NCBI GenBank assembly: GCA_016110215.1
Contig: JADWQD010000014.1
Location: 248,001-312,000 of the forward strand
Source of the DNA: Capronia americana
Lineage: Eukaryota > Ascomycota > Eurotiomycetes > Chaetothyriales > Herpotrichiellaceae
Reading direction: 5' to 3'
Length of the DNA stretch: 64,000 nucleotides
The notes under the pieces are model-generated. The model was not told where the DNA came from. It did no database searches and saw only the letters and a program-made list of their open reading frames with translations. The position numbers were made by a program, and so were the translations under genes. Position 1 is the first letter of the stretch. Each line of letters begins with the position of its first letter. Positions 10,410 through 20,246 of this stretch are shown in pieces.

Positions 10410-11717
10410 ACGTGGAGAAGACTTGCAATTTCTCATTGGGATGCGATGGCAAAATGCGCGAAGGTGCTACAATTGCGAGAGAGCAGCGATGATGATCCGC
10501 ACTGGGTCAAGCCAATCCGATTTTATGGCATGCATGGACCTCAGACGGATCTGCGCCTGTGGAAATCAGAGACCACTTGAATCTGCATAAGCATATGCTA
10601 CGGAAGCTTTCTCCTCCCGATCCGTTCTCGTCCTCTCTTATTTGTGTATCTACAACTGCCCCTCGGTGTCTCTGTCTCTGGCAGTCAGCACGCAGTCTCT
10701 CTTTTTGCCACCAGACCCGGATTTCTTCACCTTCTACGTTGTTTGCGTTGTCATTTCGGATGCTCGCCTAGCATGAGAAAGGACTCATCAAGAAGCCGAG
10801 GGCCTTGACAGACGGCTTATAAAGAGGCCTGACCAAAGAATGTGTGAAGGTGTACTTTCGACGATAGAGAGGATCTTCACAAGGCTAACAGACTGACAGG
10901 CCAAAGAGGCCACGACAGAGTCGGAACCAAAGTAGGAGAACCAATGTTATTCCAGGTGATTAATGTGGAATACGGAAAGCTCAATGAGCTTGATCCCGGG
11001 AGCACATACCCTCTGGAGCCCCTCGACCATTGCAGGGAAACACGGAGAGATACTTCACTTGCGTATTGTAGTACCAAGTATGCTCACCAAGCCAATCAAT
11101 CAATATCACATCTTCCTCCGACCAATACGTCTGCGACCGGCATCTCGGCACGCCGAATACGTCGGCAATACGAGCGACGCAGCTTTCCATAGCCGAACGA
11201 GGGATTTGGATTTTGCAGGGTTCGTAAGCCCGCAGATACAGTAGTAGATGCCCTACCGTCTTACCCCGCGAAATCGACACACGAACAGGTGACCGGACGG
11301 CTCATGATCGACATCGAGTTCCCCAGCACAGCACTACAAGATACGGAGTACCTTACCATTGATGTGTTCTATTAATACCACCCTGAGAGAATTTGTTGTC
11401 CAAAGCCTCATCTCGATGAGAATCGCAGCCATCGGATCACGGTGACTTGCTCTTCTAGGTTTGTTTGTTGGTGAGAAGTACAGAACAACTCGATTGCCAC
11501 CATCGATACATAGTAGCAAGCATAAAATCAAAATACAGCTACTAAGTCTACTGGGTTAGATCACTTGACTTTTAGCGAGAGGGTGTTGCCTGTTGACCTT
11601 CTTCCTTACCTTGCATTACCTATCACCCCTTCGTCTCTGGGGATCGACCTTCTCCAGCACGCCGACTCGCCTGCTCATAAACACCCTCCCTCCTCTCCGG
11701 GCCATTAATCTCGCGCT
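10410..11717. other. Intergenic region with a possible minus-strand gene fragment
   Basis: Within this 1.3-kb stretch a minus-strand frame between 11432 and about 11085 looks protein-like. It starts MAAILIEMRLWTTNSL and can be spliced from a GTAAGG donor after IEHIN to an acceptor before HLLLYLRAYEPCK, running on through ARIADVFGVPRCRSQTYW. I could not find a consistent 3' end, and the family is unknown, so I do not call a gene. The right end should contain the promoter of the gene at 11718. No repeat or RNA gene is seen. Confidence 0.35.
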
Positions 11718-12448
11718 ATGCCCTCTCTCTTCTCAAACGAATACTCTCGCGGGCCACTCTACCAGTACTGGAAGGAGCGAGGCCAGGAAGAAAGGTCCCT
11801 CCGCGAGTAAGTTGGACTATATTCCACCCTCTTTCCCACCCGCCGCCTCGGTCCACATAGGACCCATGCTTGCTCGGGTACCTAAACTTCGGTTTCGGTT
11901 TTTTCAACCAACTGAGTCAAATGTGCTTCTTATGACATGCCCACGCCAAAGGCCGATGCTCATACCTGTACTAACGGCCGCACAGTCAACGCGTGGACGA
12001 AGCAAAACTCCGCGCCAAGGGCTTTAAACCCCTAGACGCAGCATACGGCCCTAGTTCCTCAGAAAGTTACGCGAGCAGGGAAGGCAGAGGCCCGCCTGGC
12101 TATGCGTCTGTCTCCGCGAACGAGGGGCTCGCAGAGGGCAGCGGGAGAAACGGTCCAGCCGGCGATGAACTCCCAGCGTATATAGACGCTGATTCAGGCT
12201 CCCACTCCCAAGAGGAAGGTGTTCTTCTTTCCGCAGAGGAGGAGAAAGCCCGGCTCCGCGCGCTGGAGGAACAGAACCAACAGACTCGATCTGACGAAGC
12301 GGTCGCGCGGGCTCTGTCCGATGAAGGGCCGGAAGAGGAGGACGGCAAGGGTAAGGGGCCACAACGGAAGAAAAGCACGGTGGGGAAAGTGGGACGGTGG
12401 CTGGCGGACGCGGCTAGCGGGTATACGAAGAGGCAGGAGCGGTGGTAG
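11718..12448 (+). CDS. Small charged fungal protein of unknown function
   Basis: Two exons (11718-11806 and 11986-12448) around a 179-nt intron with a TACTAAC branch site give 183 aa. The N-terminus (MPSLFSNEYSRGPLYQYWKE) is followed by a charged coiled segment (RSLREDQRVDEAKLRAKGF). Then come a low-complexity Gly/Ser/Glu middle, a Glu/Arg helix (LSAEEEKARLRALEEQN) with RSDEAVARALSDEGPEEED, and a basic C-terminus (RKKSTVGKVGRWL). No enzyme motif, signal peptide or membrane segment is visible. Intracellular scaffold or regulatory roles are possible but nothing decides it. Confidence 0.7.
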
Positions 12449-12957
12449 GCCTCAAAGCTGGGTGGCAGCTAGTTGCCGGCAGAGAAGTGATCGAGTATTG
12501 AAGTTCTACCACGATACGACGGCGACGATGAATACGACGACGACGACGATGGAGATTGTGGCACGTAGTGACACAGCCGTAATAGCAAGCGCAGGTTGTG
12601 AGAGTGTACTGTTCATGGAAAATAGGAGAATCCATGGTTCCCAAGAAGGCCCGTCGGTCTGATATGCCAGGTTAATCAACTTACCCTGTCGAATCGGTCA
12701 GCCAAGTCTCCCGACCACTTTGAAGTGGTTGGCGACGTCGTCGGTTGTCTTGATTTTGAAACCTACCGTACCATTTCTCTGGACCTCTTCGCGCAGAATC
12801 CTTGTCAAGCGATCCCTTCTTCCGGCGGTCTTAAGGTTTCCGGCCAGTTATGCACGTTCTACGCCTAGGAATGTCTCTACCTGTGTGATTGCAAAAGGGT
12901 CAGGGGCGACACCTGACGATAGTCTCGAAGGCCTAGAGTGATAATACAAGCGCGTCT
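12449..12957. other. Intergenic
   Basis: This 509-bp stretch follows the small charged protein. It contains a short GACGACGACGA-type triplet run near 12521-12550. No gene is supported. Confidence 0.45.
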
Positions 12958-13310
12958 TCAACACGTGTACGCCTGCAGACCCTCGGGGAACCTTCCCAGT
13001 CCCAACAGCCATTCTTGAACTCTTGCATTTGTCCACGAGCCTCCAGTCTCGACTCTCCCGTACACCTTGTAATAGTCCGTGTTGACACCGATACGGAGAT
13101 CCAATTCTGGGATAGCGAGCGCGGCCTGAAAAATGCCCCCAAAGCAAGCCCTCTTCCGTAGACGGCCGCGTGACGATGGCAGTCTTCAGCGAAAGGTGAA
13201 ATGGAGGTATCCGGCCACACAAATTACCATCGACGGCTTTCACCACGACTAAGCCAGGCTTCTCCGGAATGATTGGCGCGAAGACAATATCAACTATTGT
13301 CCGTATTTCA
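12958..13310 (-). pseudogene. 5'-truncated gene remnant or small unrecognised gene
   Basis: A minus-strand frame from about 13310 reads IVFAPIIPEKPGLVVVKAV. It splices at 13175 | 13125 across a 49-nt intron (GTCACG..TTTCAG) into a clearly protein-like end with PELDLRIGVNTDYYKVYGR and EWLLGLGRFPEGLQAYTC, stop at 12958-12960. No ATG lies in frame before an upstream stop near 13313, and the divergent hydrolase gene begins only about 90 bp further on. The 5' end therefore looks lost. The family is not recognised. It marks the left edge of the accessory block. Confidence 0.4.
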
Positions 13311-13401
13311 TATTATATATTGACGGCTTATCTAGTAGGAGAATATTGTGGATGGAGTTCGATAGAATTGCTGAGTTATTAACAATACCTTCTACACCAA
13401 G

Positions 13402-15434
13402 ATGACCGAAGCTCCGAGTATCAAGGTCGGAGACGTCCCGATACTGTTTCGCCCCCTGAAGCACCCCGAACTCGGAGTCTTTGGCTATGATGGCCCGGAG
13501 CCTTCGGTGACTCTCCTTCCCGTGGGCCACAGGAAGAGAGATGGTGTCAAAGCTTTCGAGGTCGAGACCATTTGGGAGAAGGATGTCGAAATCCGAATGC
13601 GTGACAATGTCATCCTCCGCGCTGATATATTCCGCCCGGCAGCGTCGGATTCAACGCCGGTACCAGCGATACTTCCCTGGAGCCCGTACGGCAAAACTGG
13701 CAGAGGTGAGTATGGTGGTCATTCTGAGGATCTGCCTCATTCGCACTTTTTCTAATCAGATGAACCCCAGGACTATCTCTGGATGTCATGCCTGGGAGGA
13801 TGGGTGTGCCCTCCGACGTCACATCCGGGTATGAGAAGTTCGAGGCCCCGGATCCGGCAGAGTGGACTGCTCGTGGCTACGCAGTGGTAAATGTTGACTC
13901 TCGGGGCGCCTGGGATTCAGAAGGCTATCTTTGGTCAGTCGAAGGCACTCCTCCTGCCTTTGTCTTCTTCTCTGACGTCTATTGGTATTAGCTGGGCAGG
14001 CACTCAGGAGGGACGAGACGGCTATGATGCCATCGAATGGATTGCTAAGCTTCCATGGTGCAATGGAAGCGTAGCCACGGCGGGAAACTCGTGGCTTGGC
14101 CGAGCACAGTGGTACATTGCTGCTGAGCGTCCCCCGTCGCTGAAGTGCATCGCCCCACTGGAGGGCTCAGGCGATCTCTACCGAGAAATCCATGTCCGTG
14201 GAGGGATTGCCTGCACGCCATTCCTAGACTGGATGATGAACAACCTGAGAGGTACGTTCGAAGGTTCGTGACCTCTGTTGACTTTACTAACCAAACATTG
14301 GATGAAAGGCCGAGGCTTCATGGAAGACCCGGTTCAGATGCTGAAACGGTATCCCTTGATGAACGATTACTGGCGAGATAAACGTGCAGAAATGTCACGG
14401 ATCCAAGTCCCGGCGTACGTTCTGGCCAGCTATTCGACCTTCCTCCATCTGCCGGGGAGCCTGCGCGGCTATGAAGAACTGCCTCACAATAACAAATGGT
14501 AAGCTCGACATTGCTATGACGAAGTGGAGCCTAGAGACTGATTAGTTGATTCTACAGGCTAAGAGTGCACGAAAGCCAGGAATGGCACGATCTGTACCAG
14601 AAGGAAACCAATGATGAGCTACAGGCCTTCTTCGACCGCTACTTAAAAGGCGTGGATAACAGGTGGGAGACCAAGACGCCTCAAGTTCGCGTCTCACTAT
14701 TGGGCTACAATGTCGCCAACATCAAGAACCGGATCTTCCCAGCGTGGCCGATCCCCAGAACAACATACCAGACCCTGTACATTGGTCCGGAACAGCGACT
14801 CCTTCCTGAACCAACAAGCTCGGAAGGGATCATGTCGTATCAATCCGACGTTGACAGTCAACAGGTTGACAATGACAGCGAAGAGCTCGTGTTCCGAGTG
14901 AAATTGCCCGGAAAGACTTTTCTCATCGGAAGCGTCAAGGCCGTGCTGTACATGTCCTGCGACGACTTGGATGACATGGACATCTTTCTTCAAGTCCGCA
15001 AGGCCGATGCCGCGGGTAACATTCTCCGCAGCTACAATGTGCCCGAGCAAGACATGGCAAGACAGGGCTTTCCCAAGGAGAAAGTGCCATTGATCAACCC
15101 GGTGGTGTACCTGGGGCCGCACGGTCAAATACGGGCGAGCCATCGAGCCATTGATACCGAGATCTCCAAACCACACTACATCTCGCACAGCCACCTGGTC
15201 GAAGAGCCCGTCCCTCCGGGGCAAATCGTCCGAGTGGAGACCAGTATTTGGCCAGGCGGCATCATCTTCGAGAAGGACGAGTACCTGGTGATCAAGATCA
15301 GCGGGCATCCGATGTATCTGGCCGAGTTTCCGACTCTGAGGGGGGCATTCAAGGCCCGAAACAAGGGGTTGCATAAGGTCAGGTACGGTGGCAAGGATGG
15401 CAGTCATTTTGTCGTTCCGTTTGTGCAGCCGTAG
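13402..15434 (+). CDS. CocE/NonD-type S15 alpha/beta hydrolase, copy A
   Basis: Five exons (13402-13705, 13771-13933, 13992-14251, 14309-14498, 14558-15434) give 597 aa with all phases consistent. The N-terminal catalytic half has MRDNVILRADIFRP, ILPWSPYGKTG, EWTARGYAVVNVDSRG and GTQEGRDGYDAIEWIAK. The nucleophile elbow is GNSWLGRAQW, where Ser is the likely nucleophile, and HESQEWHDLY holds the likely His. The C-terminal half (FPAWPIPRTTYQTLY onward) is the jelly-roll domain of the X-Pro dipeptidyl-peptidase/cocaine-esterase family. It should hydrolyse an ester or amide; the substrate is unknown. A related copy lies at 20247-22232. Confidence 0.9.
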
Positions 15435-15536
15435 AGTGAGGGTGAGAGTGACAGCGAGTCAGGAGTGATAGTGACAGCAAGGAATGAGAGTGAGAGTGAG
15501 AGTGATAGTGAGGAATGAGAGTCAGGAGTGGGATGT
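15433..15536 (+). repeat. Purine-rich GAGTGA minisatellite
   Basis: Directly at the stop codon of hydrolase A begins about 100 bp of imperfect GAGTGAGAGTGA/GATAGTGA units with almost no C or T on this strand. It lies in the 3' UTR and is probably slipped-strand expansion. Confidence 0.75.
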
Positions 15537-15704
15537 GATGAACAGAAAAGAAGAGCCATTAGGCCAAAAGCATGACCGACCAAAGCAAGAATTAAATGGC
15601 ATTGCCCGGCATAAAAACCAGGCGAGCAACAACGACAACAACAATAACAACCACAACGAAGCTCCTTTTCTCTATTTTGAAACCCTCCTCTCCGGAGTAT
15701 CTTT

Positions 15705-16223
15705 CTATTTAACCTCAAAAGTCATATGCGTCTGCAACTCGACGCCATCAACCACAGGCGCCCTTGCCGGGACCAGCACGCACAAGATCCTCGCCCACTC
15801 ATCCGTATCATTATCCCACCCGTGCATGGTGGCGCGCTGAACCACGACGGCTCCCTCCGCGACCGGGGTCTTGGACCCATCATCCAACGTGAGGGCCACC
15901 GTCCCCTTCAACACGACGATATAGTCCTGCGAAATCGTGCGGTGCAGTTTCCCCCTTGACTGGGGAGGGAAGTCCACGACGCGGAGCACGCTGCCGTTGT
16001 TGACGATGCCCGTCGAGACGGCGCTCATGTCGGCCGTGGTCACGACGTCCGCGGGGAATGTGTCGCTGGACCAGAGAAGCGTGGCGATGTTGCCGTGCGC
16101 TTGCGGCTCCGCGAGGAGGAGGTCGTCGCGGCTGATGTAGGCTTTGGCTTGGTCGTTGTGGCTGGTCACGATGCGGCGGATGGGTTGGGGAGGAGGAGAT
16201 CCGGCTTGTGAGGTGGTTGACAT
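15705..16223 (-). CDS. Cupin-domain protein
   Basis: An intronless frame of 172 aa. The core is a single cupin barrel: VLRVVDFPPQSRGKLHRTIS with its metal-type His, DYIVVLKGTVALTLDDG, then VAEGAVVVQRATMHGWDND with the second His, and WARILCVLVPA. Such small fungal cupins are often found beside specialised-metabolism genes as isomerases, cyclases or dioxygenase-like proteins, but the reaction cannot be read from sequence. It has no signal peptide or membrane segment. It runs toward hydrolase A (convergent, 270 bp apart). Confidence 0.85.
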   Translation of the reverse strand: MSTTSQAGSPPPQPIRRIVTSHNDQAKAYISRDDLLLAEPQAHGNIATLLWSSDTFPADVVTTADMSAVSTGIVNNGSVLRVVDFPPQSRGKLHRTISQDYIVVLKGTVALTLDDGSKTPVAEGAVVVQRATMHGWDNDTDEWARILCVLVPARAPVVDGVELQTHMTFEVK

Positions 16224-16376
16224 GATTGCGTCTCCGGGAGGTTGAGATCTTGATAGAGTGGCGGCTGATTTGGTCTACAGTGATTAATTAATTAATATTC
16301 CGTTCTGATTCGATATCGATTGGATTCGACTTCAGTGTGAGCAGCATATAAAGCATAAGAAGGATCCTTCAGTGTT

Positions 16377-16452
16377 CAATGTATCTTCAACTCAAACAGA
16401 TTTGGAGGAAGCCGATCAATGATCCAATGTATCTTCACATCAAGTAGATTTG
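16377..16452. repeat. Decayed direct repeat (28 bp x2)
   Basis: The unit CAATGTATCTTCA..AGATTTG occurs at 16377-16404 and again at 16425-16452 with a few substitutions. Confidence 0.6.
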
Positions 16453-16745
16453 TACTTCAACACGAATAGCTAGGTCTGCCAGCACGAGAGCCGGAGCCGG
16501 CTGGAGGTAGGATATAGACAGAGTAATTGGTATCCTACATGTAACACGTACTTTACTTTGCATGTACCTCGTATGGAACCTGTACTTGTACGACACTGTA
16601 CACTGTAGACAGATGCTCGAATCCTAGGTGGAGGAGTGTTTCTTGGAACTCTGGAGCCGACGGTTTCGGGTGGATCGTGACTGGCGCTACCCCCTTTACA
16701 GTAGGTACTGTATGATTCCGTACCCCCTTTTTGTCCCACACCAAA

Positions 16746-16880
16746 ACATCCCATCAATGTCCTCCGTATTCCGTGCCCATCTCCCCACAAATTAACATCC
16801 CATCAATGTATGTCCTCCTTATTCCGTACTCCATCCTCAGTGCAGCGTACTCCAGACTCGGTATCCATCTCCCCACAAAG
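16746..16880. repeat. Decayed tandem duplication
   Basis: The block starting ACATCCCATCAATGT and ending CATCTCCCCACAAA occurs at about 16746-16791 and again, with an internal insertion, at about 16795-16880. Confidence 0.6.
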
Positions 16881-17445
16881 TAAGTCCATAATATATAATC
16901 AGTTATGTAACCGAGTGCGGGCGGACAGTGGGAGTGGTGTACATGTACCGGACTCTTGATACGATCGGATCCATGTATGTATGTATCCCGTGCGAGGTAC
17001 CCCCATAGGATACCCCGTCCTCTGTATTATGTATCGGTCCCGTCGGCTCCAGTACGGAGTCACGGTCACAGTTACAGGTACAGTTCATGCAACAGATTTC
17101 AAATCAATGCCCGACCCGTTACGAGGACAGAGCTGGACGGGACCGCATTCGGACGCGCAAAGCAATGCGTTGAAATGAAATGCAATTTTGGCCATCGAAG
17201 CTACACGTACTCGTACTCGTACTGTAGCCGATATTGGGCATTATCGAATGGAATACCATCCTCTTCCTAGAGGAGTTTGCTATCCTACGAATTTACTGAA
17301 AATCAGGTGAAAAAGGAGATATTGATCGAGCGTAGTACACTGCTGCTGTACGTAGAGCGTACAATAATTCTGTATGCCTGCTACTTCGAATACGATGCCC
17401 GAGCGAAGAACAATATTTACTTAATCAATCATATTCTCGTACCAC

Positions 17446-19102
17446 CTAATGCCACCATTCCCAACGAGACCGACCAAAGACAAGCCATACACTCCCTGCA
17501 CTGACCCCCACAATCGTCGTGAGCGCCATTCCCAGCCCAAGAAATATCGCCTGTCCGAAGAAATTGAGCTGGTGGCCACTCCGTTGGACAATCGGCGGGA
17601 GTGGCTCGAGAGCCTTGTCCAGCATCCTGCCCACCAAGACTTGATCTCGGGGACTCACCGTCGATCGTGGCGTATCGGTTCTTTTCGGCGGCGGCAGGTA
17701 TTGCGGCGCCGGAGTCTTGAACATCCCAGGCGAGTACCGCGGTGAAGGCGAGCTGGGATGGTGGAGGTGCGCCGGCGCGACTGGACCGACGAGTAGCTCG
17801 ATGGGAATGTGGTTGACGGTGTACATGTGCGCGGTCGTGAAGCGGGAGAGGTAGTTTGCTTCTTTTAGTCCCGCGAACAGGAAACATGCCGCCAGCGTGT
17901 GCCTGATAGTTACAAGAAGCATTAGATCGTTGATACTCAAAAGGTGCTCTCTAGTGGCCACCATACATACCCTTTTAAGACGTTGAGTGCGTCGTCTAGA
18001 CTGCCAATGCGGCAGATCACGATGGTTCGCTCGCTGGGCTCCGCTGACAAGGGCGATGTTGTTCTGGGCATGGTTCTCAGCACTGTTTTATATCATTTGG
18101 CGGTCGCACTGTCAAACTCACCGATCGACCAGCTCGACAACGGTTCCGTATGATCCAGCTACCACCGTTTTGATATTTCCAACGTTCGCACTGCTGTTGG
18201 CAGTTCGCCTGTCCTCGCGAGGCTGGCCATTCACTCCGTTTGCTTGCGTCTTCAAACGGTGGCCTGCCGACCTCTCAACCACAATGGCGACAAGTCGAGA
18301 AATCAGATTCTCGGCTACAAACTCGTTGACAAGAACAGCTTGAGGGGCATATGCAGATCTGCCCTGGAATCCGAAACTGGCTTCTGTTATGGCCAGAGCA
18401 GCTTGCTCGAGGTCCGCGGTGCGATCAACAACCGCCACTGCCCGAGAAGCAGCAGGGGACGACAAAACATGAAGCCATTCGTTGGGCTCGACAACTTCTT
18501 TCGTCTGGTTGACAAGCATGCATTTCCTGGTGAAATCAGGCGGGGGTCTCGATTTGGCGATCGCAAAGGTATCGGCGTCCAACGCTCCAGTCAACACCTT
18601 CCTCAGAATGGCAGAGGTTTGCGTCAGTGTCTCGGGAAGCTGAGTGCCACGACATGTTAGAAGAGGGCGACGGGGCAGTCAGTCCAGCACAACTCACCTC
18701 TACGACGACACAAGAACCTGCTGCAACTGCCGCGCCCAGTGCCGAGAGGACAGAGAAGGTAAGAGTCCACCTCGAGGGAACAATGTAGACAATGCCGACC
18801 GGTTTGGCGTTCTGAACATTCTCAACGCCCGTCTCGATTTGGTGCACTGCTTTCAGGTCTCTCTGTAAGTCAAGAGACTCGTAGTGTGTTCGAAGCTCGG
18901 AAAGCGCCCGAGCGAATTCGAAGTCGACTTCGGTCGAGGTTAAGAATGAATCGGTTTGAATGGCGAGCTTGATCGTGCTTGCCGCTTCGATTAGTGACTC
19001 ATACAGACGATGCAGTTGTGCTTGTCGGTAACGAAATGGCTCTGCGCGGCCATCGAGCTGGGAACTCTGGATGCGCGGGAAAGTGGTGGATGTAGTGGAC
19101 AT
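17446..19102 (-). CDS. Aldehyde-dehydrogenase-like protein, catalytic residues absent, C-terminal membrane anchor
   Basis: Four exons (19102-18698, 18639-18122, 18063-17971, 17902-17446) give 490 aa, all in phase. The ALDH scaffold is recognisable: KPVGIVYIVPSRW and ALGAAVAAGSCVVVE in the cofactor region, then ADLEQAALAITEASFGFQGR and APQAVLVNEFVAENLISRLV around the active-site segment, then HTLAACFLFAGLKEANYLSR. Where active ALDHs have the KPSE lysine, the ELGG glutamate and the GQxC cysteine, this protein has VELPE, no ELGG equivalent, and GFQGRSAYAP. It ends with a hydrophobic segment (AIFLGLGMALTTIVGVSAG, then WLVFG), so it is probably membrane-tethered. I infer a non-catalytic or altered role. 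The start is MSTTSTTF; an upstream GTG frame was not used. Confidence 0.8.
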
Positions 19103-19551
19103 TTCGTTCACAGTTCGCTGCACCTGTACTGCTTCTCCAGTTCAGCGAGGAAAGGTGTATTGGGACTATATGTTAGCAGATAGATATCCAAGTTGTGTAC
19201 CTCACAGGGACATTTCCAAGGGCTAAGATGGGATGGGATGAGGAATGCTCCGGTCTTGCTCCGGAGCTGGAGTTGAGACCTCTGAGGGACACACTCCGCT
19301 GCCTTAGAGCTAGAGTCAAGACTCTAAGAGACGGGACTTCGCCCCCATGCTGCTCCAGAGCTGGAGTCGAAATCTCGAGAGACGGCCATCACTTCGCTTG
19401 TCCAGTGTCTCTCGGAACTCCATCGCACCAACCTCCACGCTCCTCGGATTGGCCACACTCCTCACCCTTCATCTACATACCCCGAGCCTGCCAGTCCGCC
19501 TGACCTTTGCTACCGTGAATTCCAACAGTTTTTCAGAGACCCTATCCCATC
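19103..19551. promoter_or_regulatory. Divergent promoter with three degenerate repeats
   Basis: This 449-bp stretch separates the ALDH-like gene (-) from the polyhistidine orphan (+). A motif of about 27-31 bp, GAGCTGGAGT..CTCxxAGAGAC, occurs three times at about 19264-19290, 19307-19337 and 19358-19384. The repeats could be regulator sites or decayed tandem copies. Confidence 0.5.
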
Positions 19552-20051
19552 ATGTCACAGACCCAGACAGCCACAGACGTCAACTACTTCCCGACCAGCG
19601 TCCGGGAAGTCCTTCAGGTGTACGAGATCCATCAGACAGGAGATGTCAGCTCGTCTGCCTCGGAGACGTCAGGCTGGAGCCAAGACGCACCATGGCCCGA
19701 ACAACCTCACCACCACCACCACCACCACCACCACCACCAGGGCTGGGTGTCCGAGTACAACAGAGTGCCTCCTTACCGTGAGCCGGCTCGGTCTCATCCG
19801 TTGTCTAGTCGTCCTGCCGGTCGGGATACCGGAGAAGCGACGTTCGTGACCATGATGTTCTCGGGAGTTTATGTGGTTTCGGTAAGTCGTGGCGCCTTGT
19901 TTTTCCGTGTTGGAGTGTTCGAGCGTTGGTGTGCATGGGCTTTCTGACTGACATGCCGCTTGGGTTCCAGGCAATAAGCAAGGTGTGGAGAGGGACGATG
20001 GGACGATGGATGGAGTGGCCTTGGGGATATCCAGTGGGTGGGGAGTGGTAG
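19552..20051 (+). CDS. Orphan protein with a ten-histidine tract
   Basis: Two exons (19552-19881 and 19971-20051) around an 89-nt intron give 136 aa. It starts MSQTQTATDVNYFPTSVREV. A run of ten His codons, all CAC, lies at about residues 53-62 in PWPEQP-(H)10-QGWVSEYN. The middle is Pro/Arg/Ser-rich. The end contains a short hydrophobic piece (FVTMMFSGVYVVS) and a Trp-rich tail (VWRGTMGRWMEWPWGYPVGG). No family is recognised. The His tract might bind metal or simply be a triplet expansion. The clean splice and unbroken frame support expression. Confidence 0.6.
19708..19737 (+). repeat. (CAC)10 triplet tract encoding polyhistidine
   Basis: Ten uninterrupted CAC codons inside the orphan gene's first exon. 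Confidence 0.95.
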
Positions 20052-20246
20052 TTAACCAAACCGTTCCGTGGTTCAAGACGCGAACACCATGTGTCAAAGA
20101 ACAAAGTCGAGTGTGAGCAATGAATCTTGAATTTGGGCGCGAATATAAGGCTGAGCTCTGATGCTCCTGGTGGAATTGTCTGTTTGAAAGTGGACAGGAC
20201 AAACACAGCTCTGATATTGTACTACCAGTGTAATTTGTCCATCTAC

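Larger units (their letters stand above)
16224..17445. other. Intergenic, repeat-bearing, AT-rich in part
   Basis: This 1.2-kb stretch lies upstream of the cupin (-) and downstream of the aldehyde-dehydrogenase-like gene (-). It is rich in TAC/GTAC words and includes TTAATTAATTAAT near 16284. Two decayed direct duplications are listed separately. No gene is supported. Confidence 0.5.

Noticed and set aside
13126..13174. Apparent one-base deletion in a G5 run of the remnant at 12958-13310
   Set aside because: A 49-nt intron ending TTTCAG joins the two frames; only the missing start codon remains odd.
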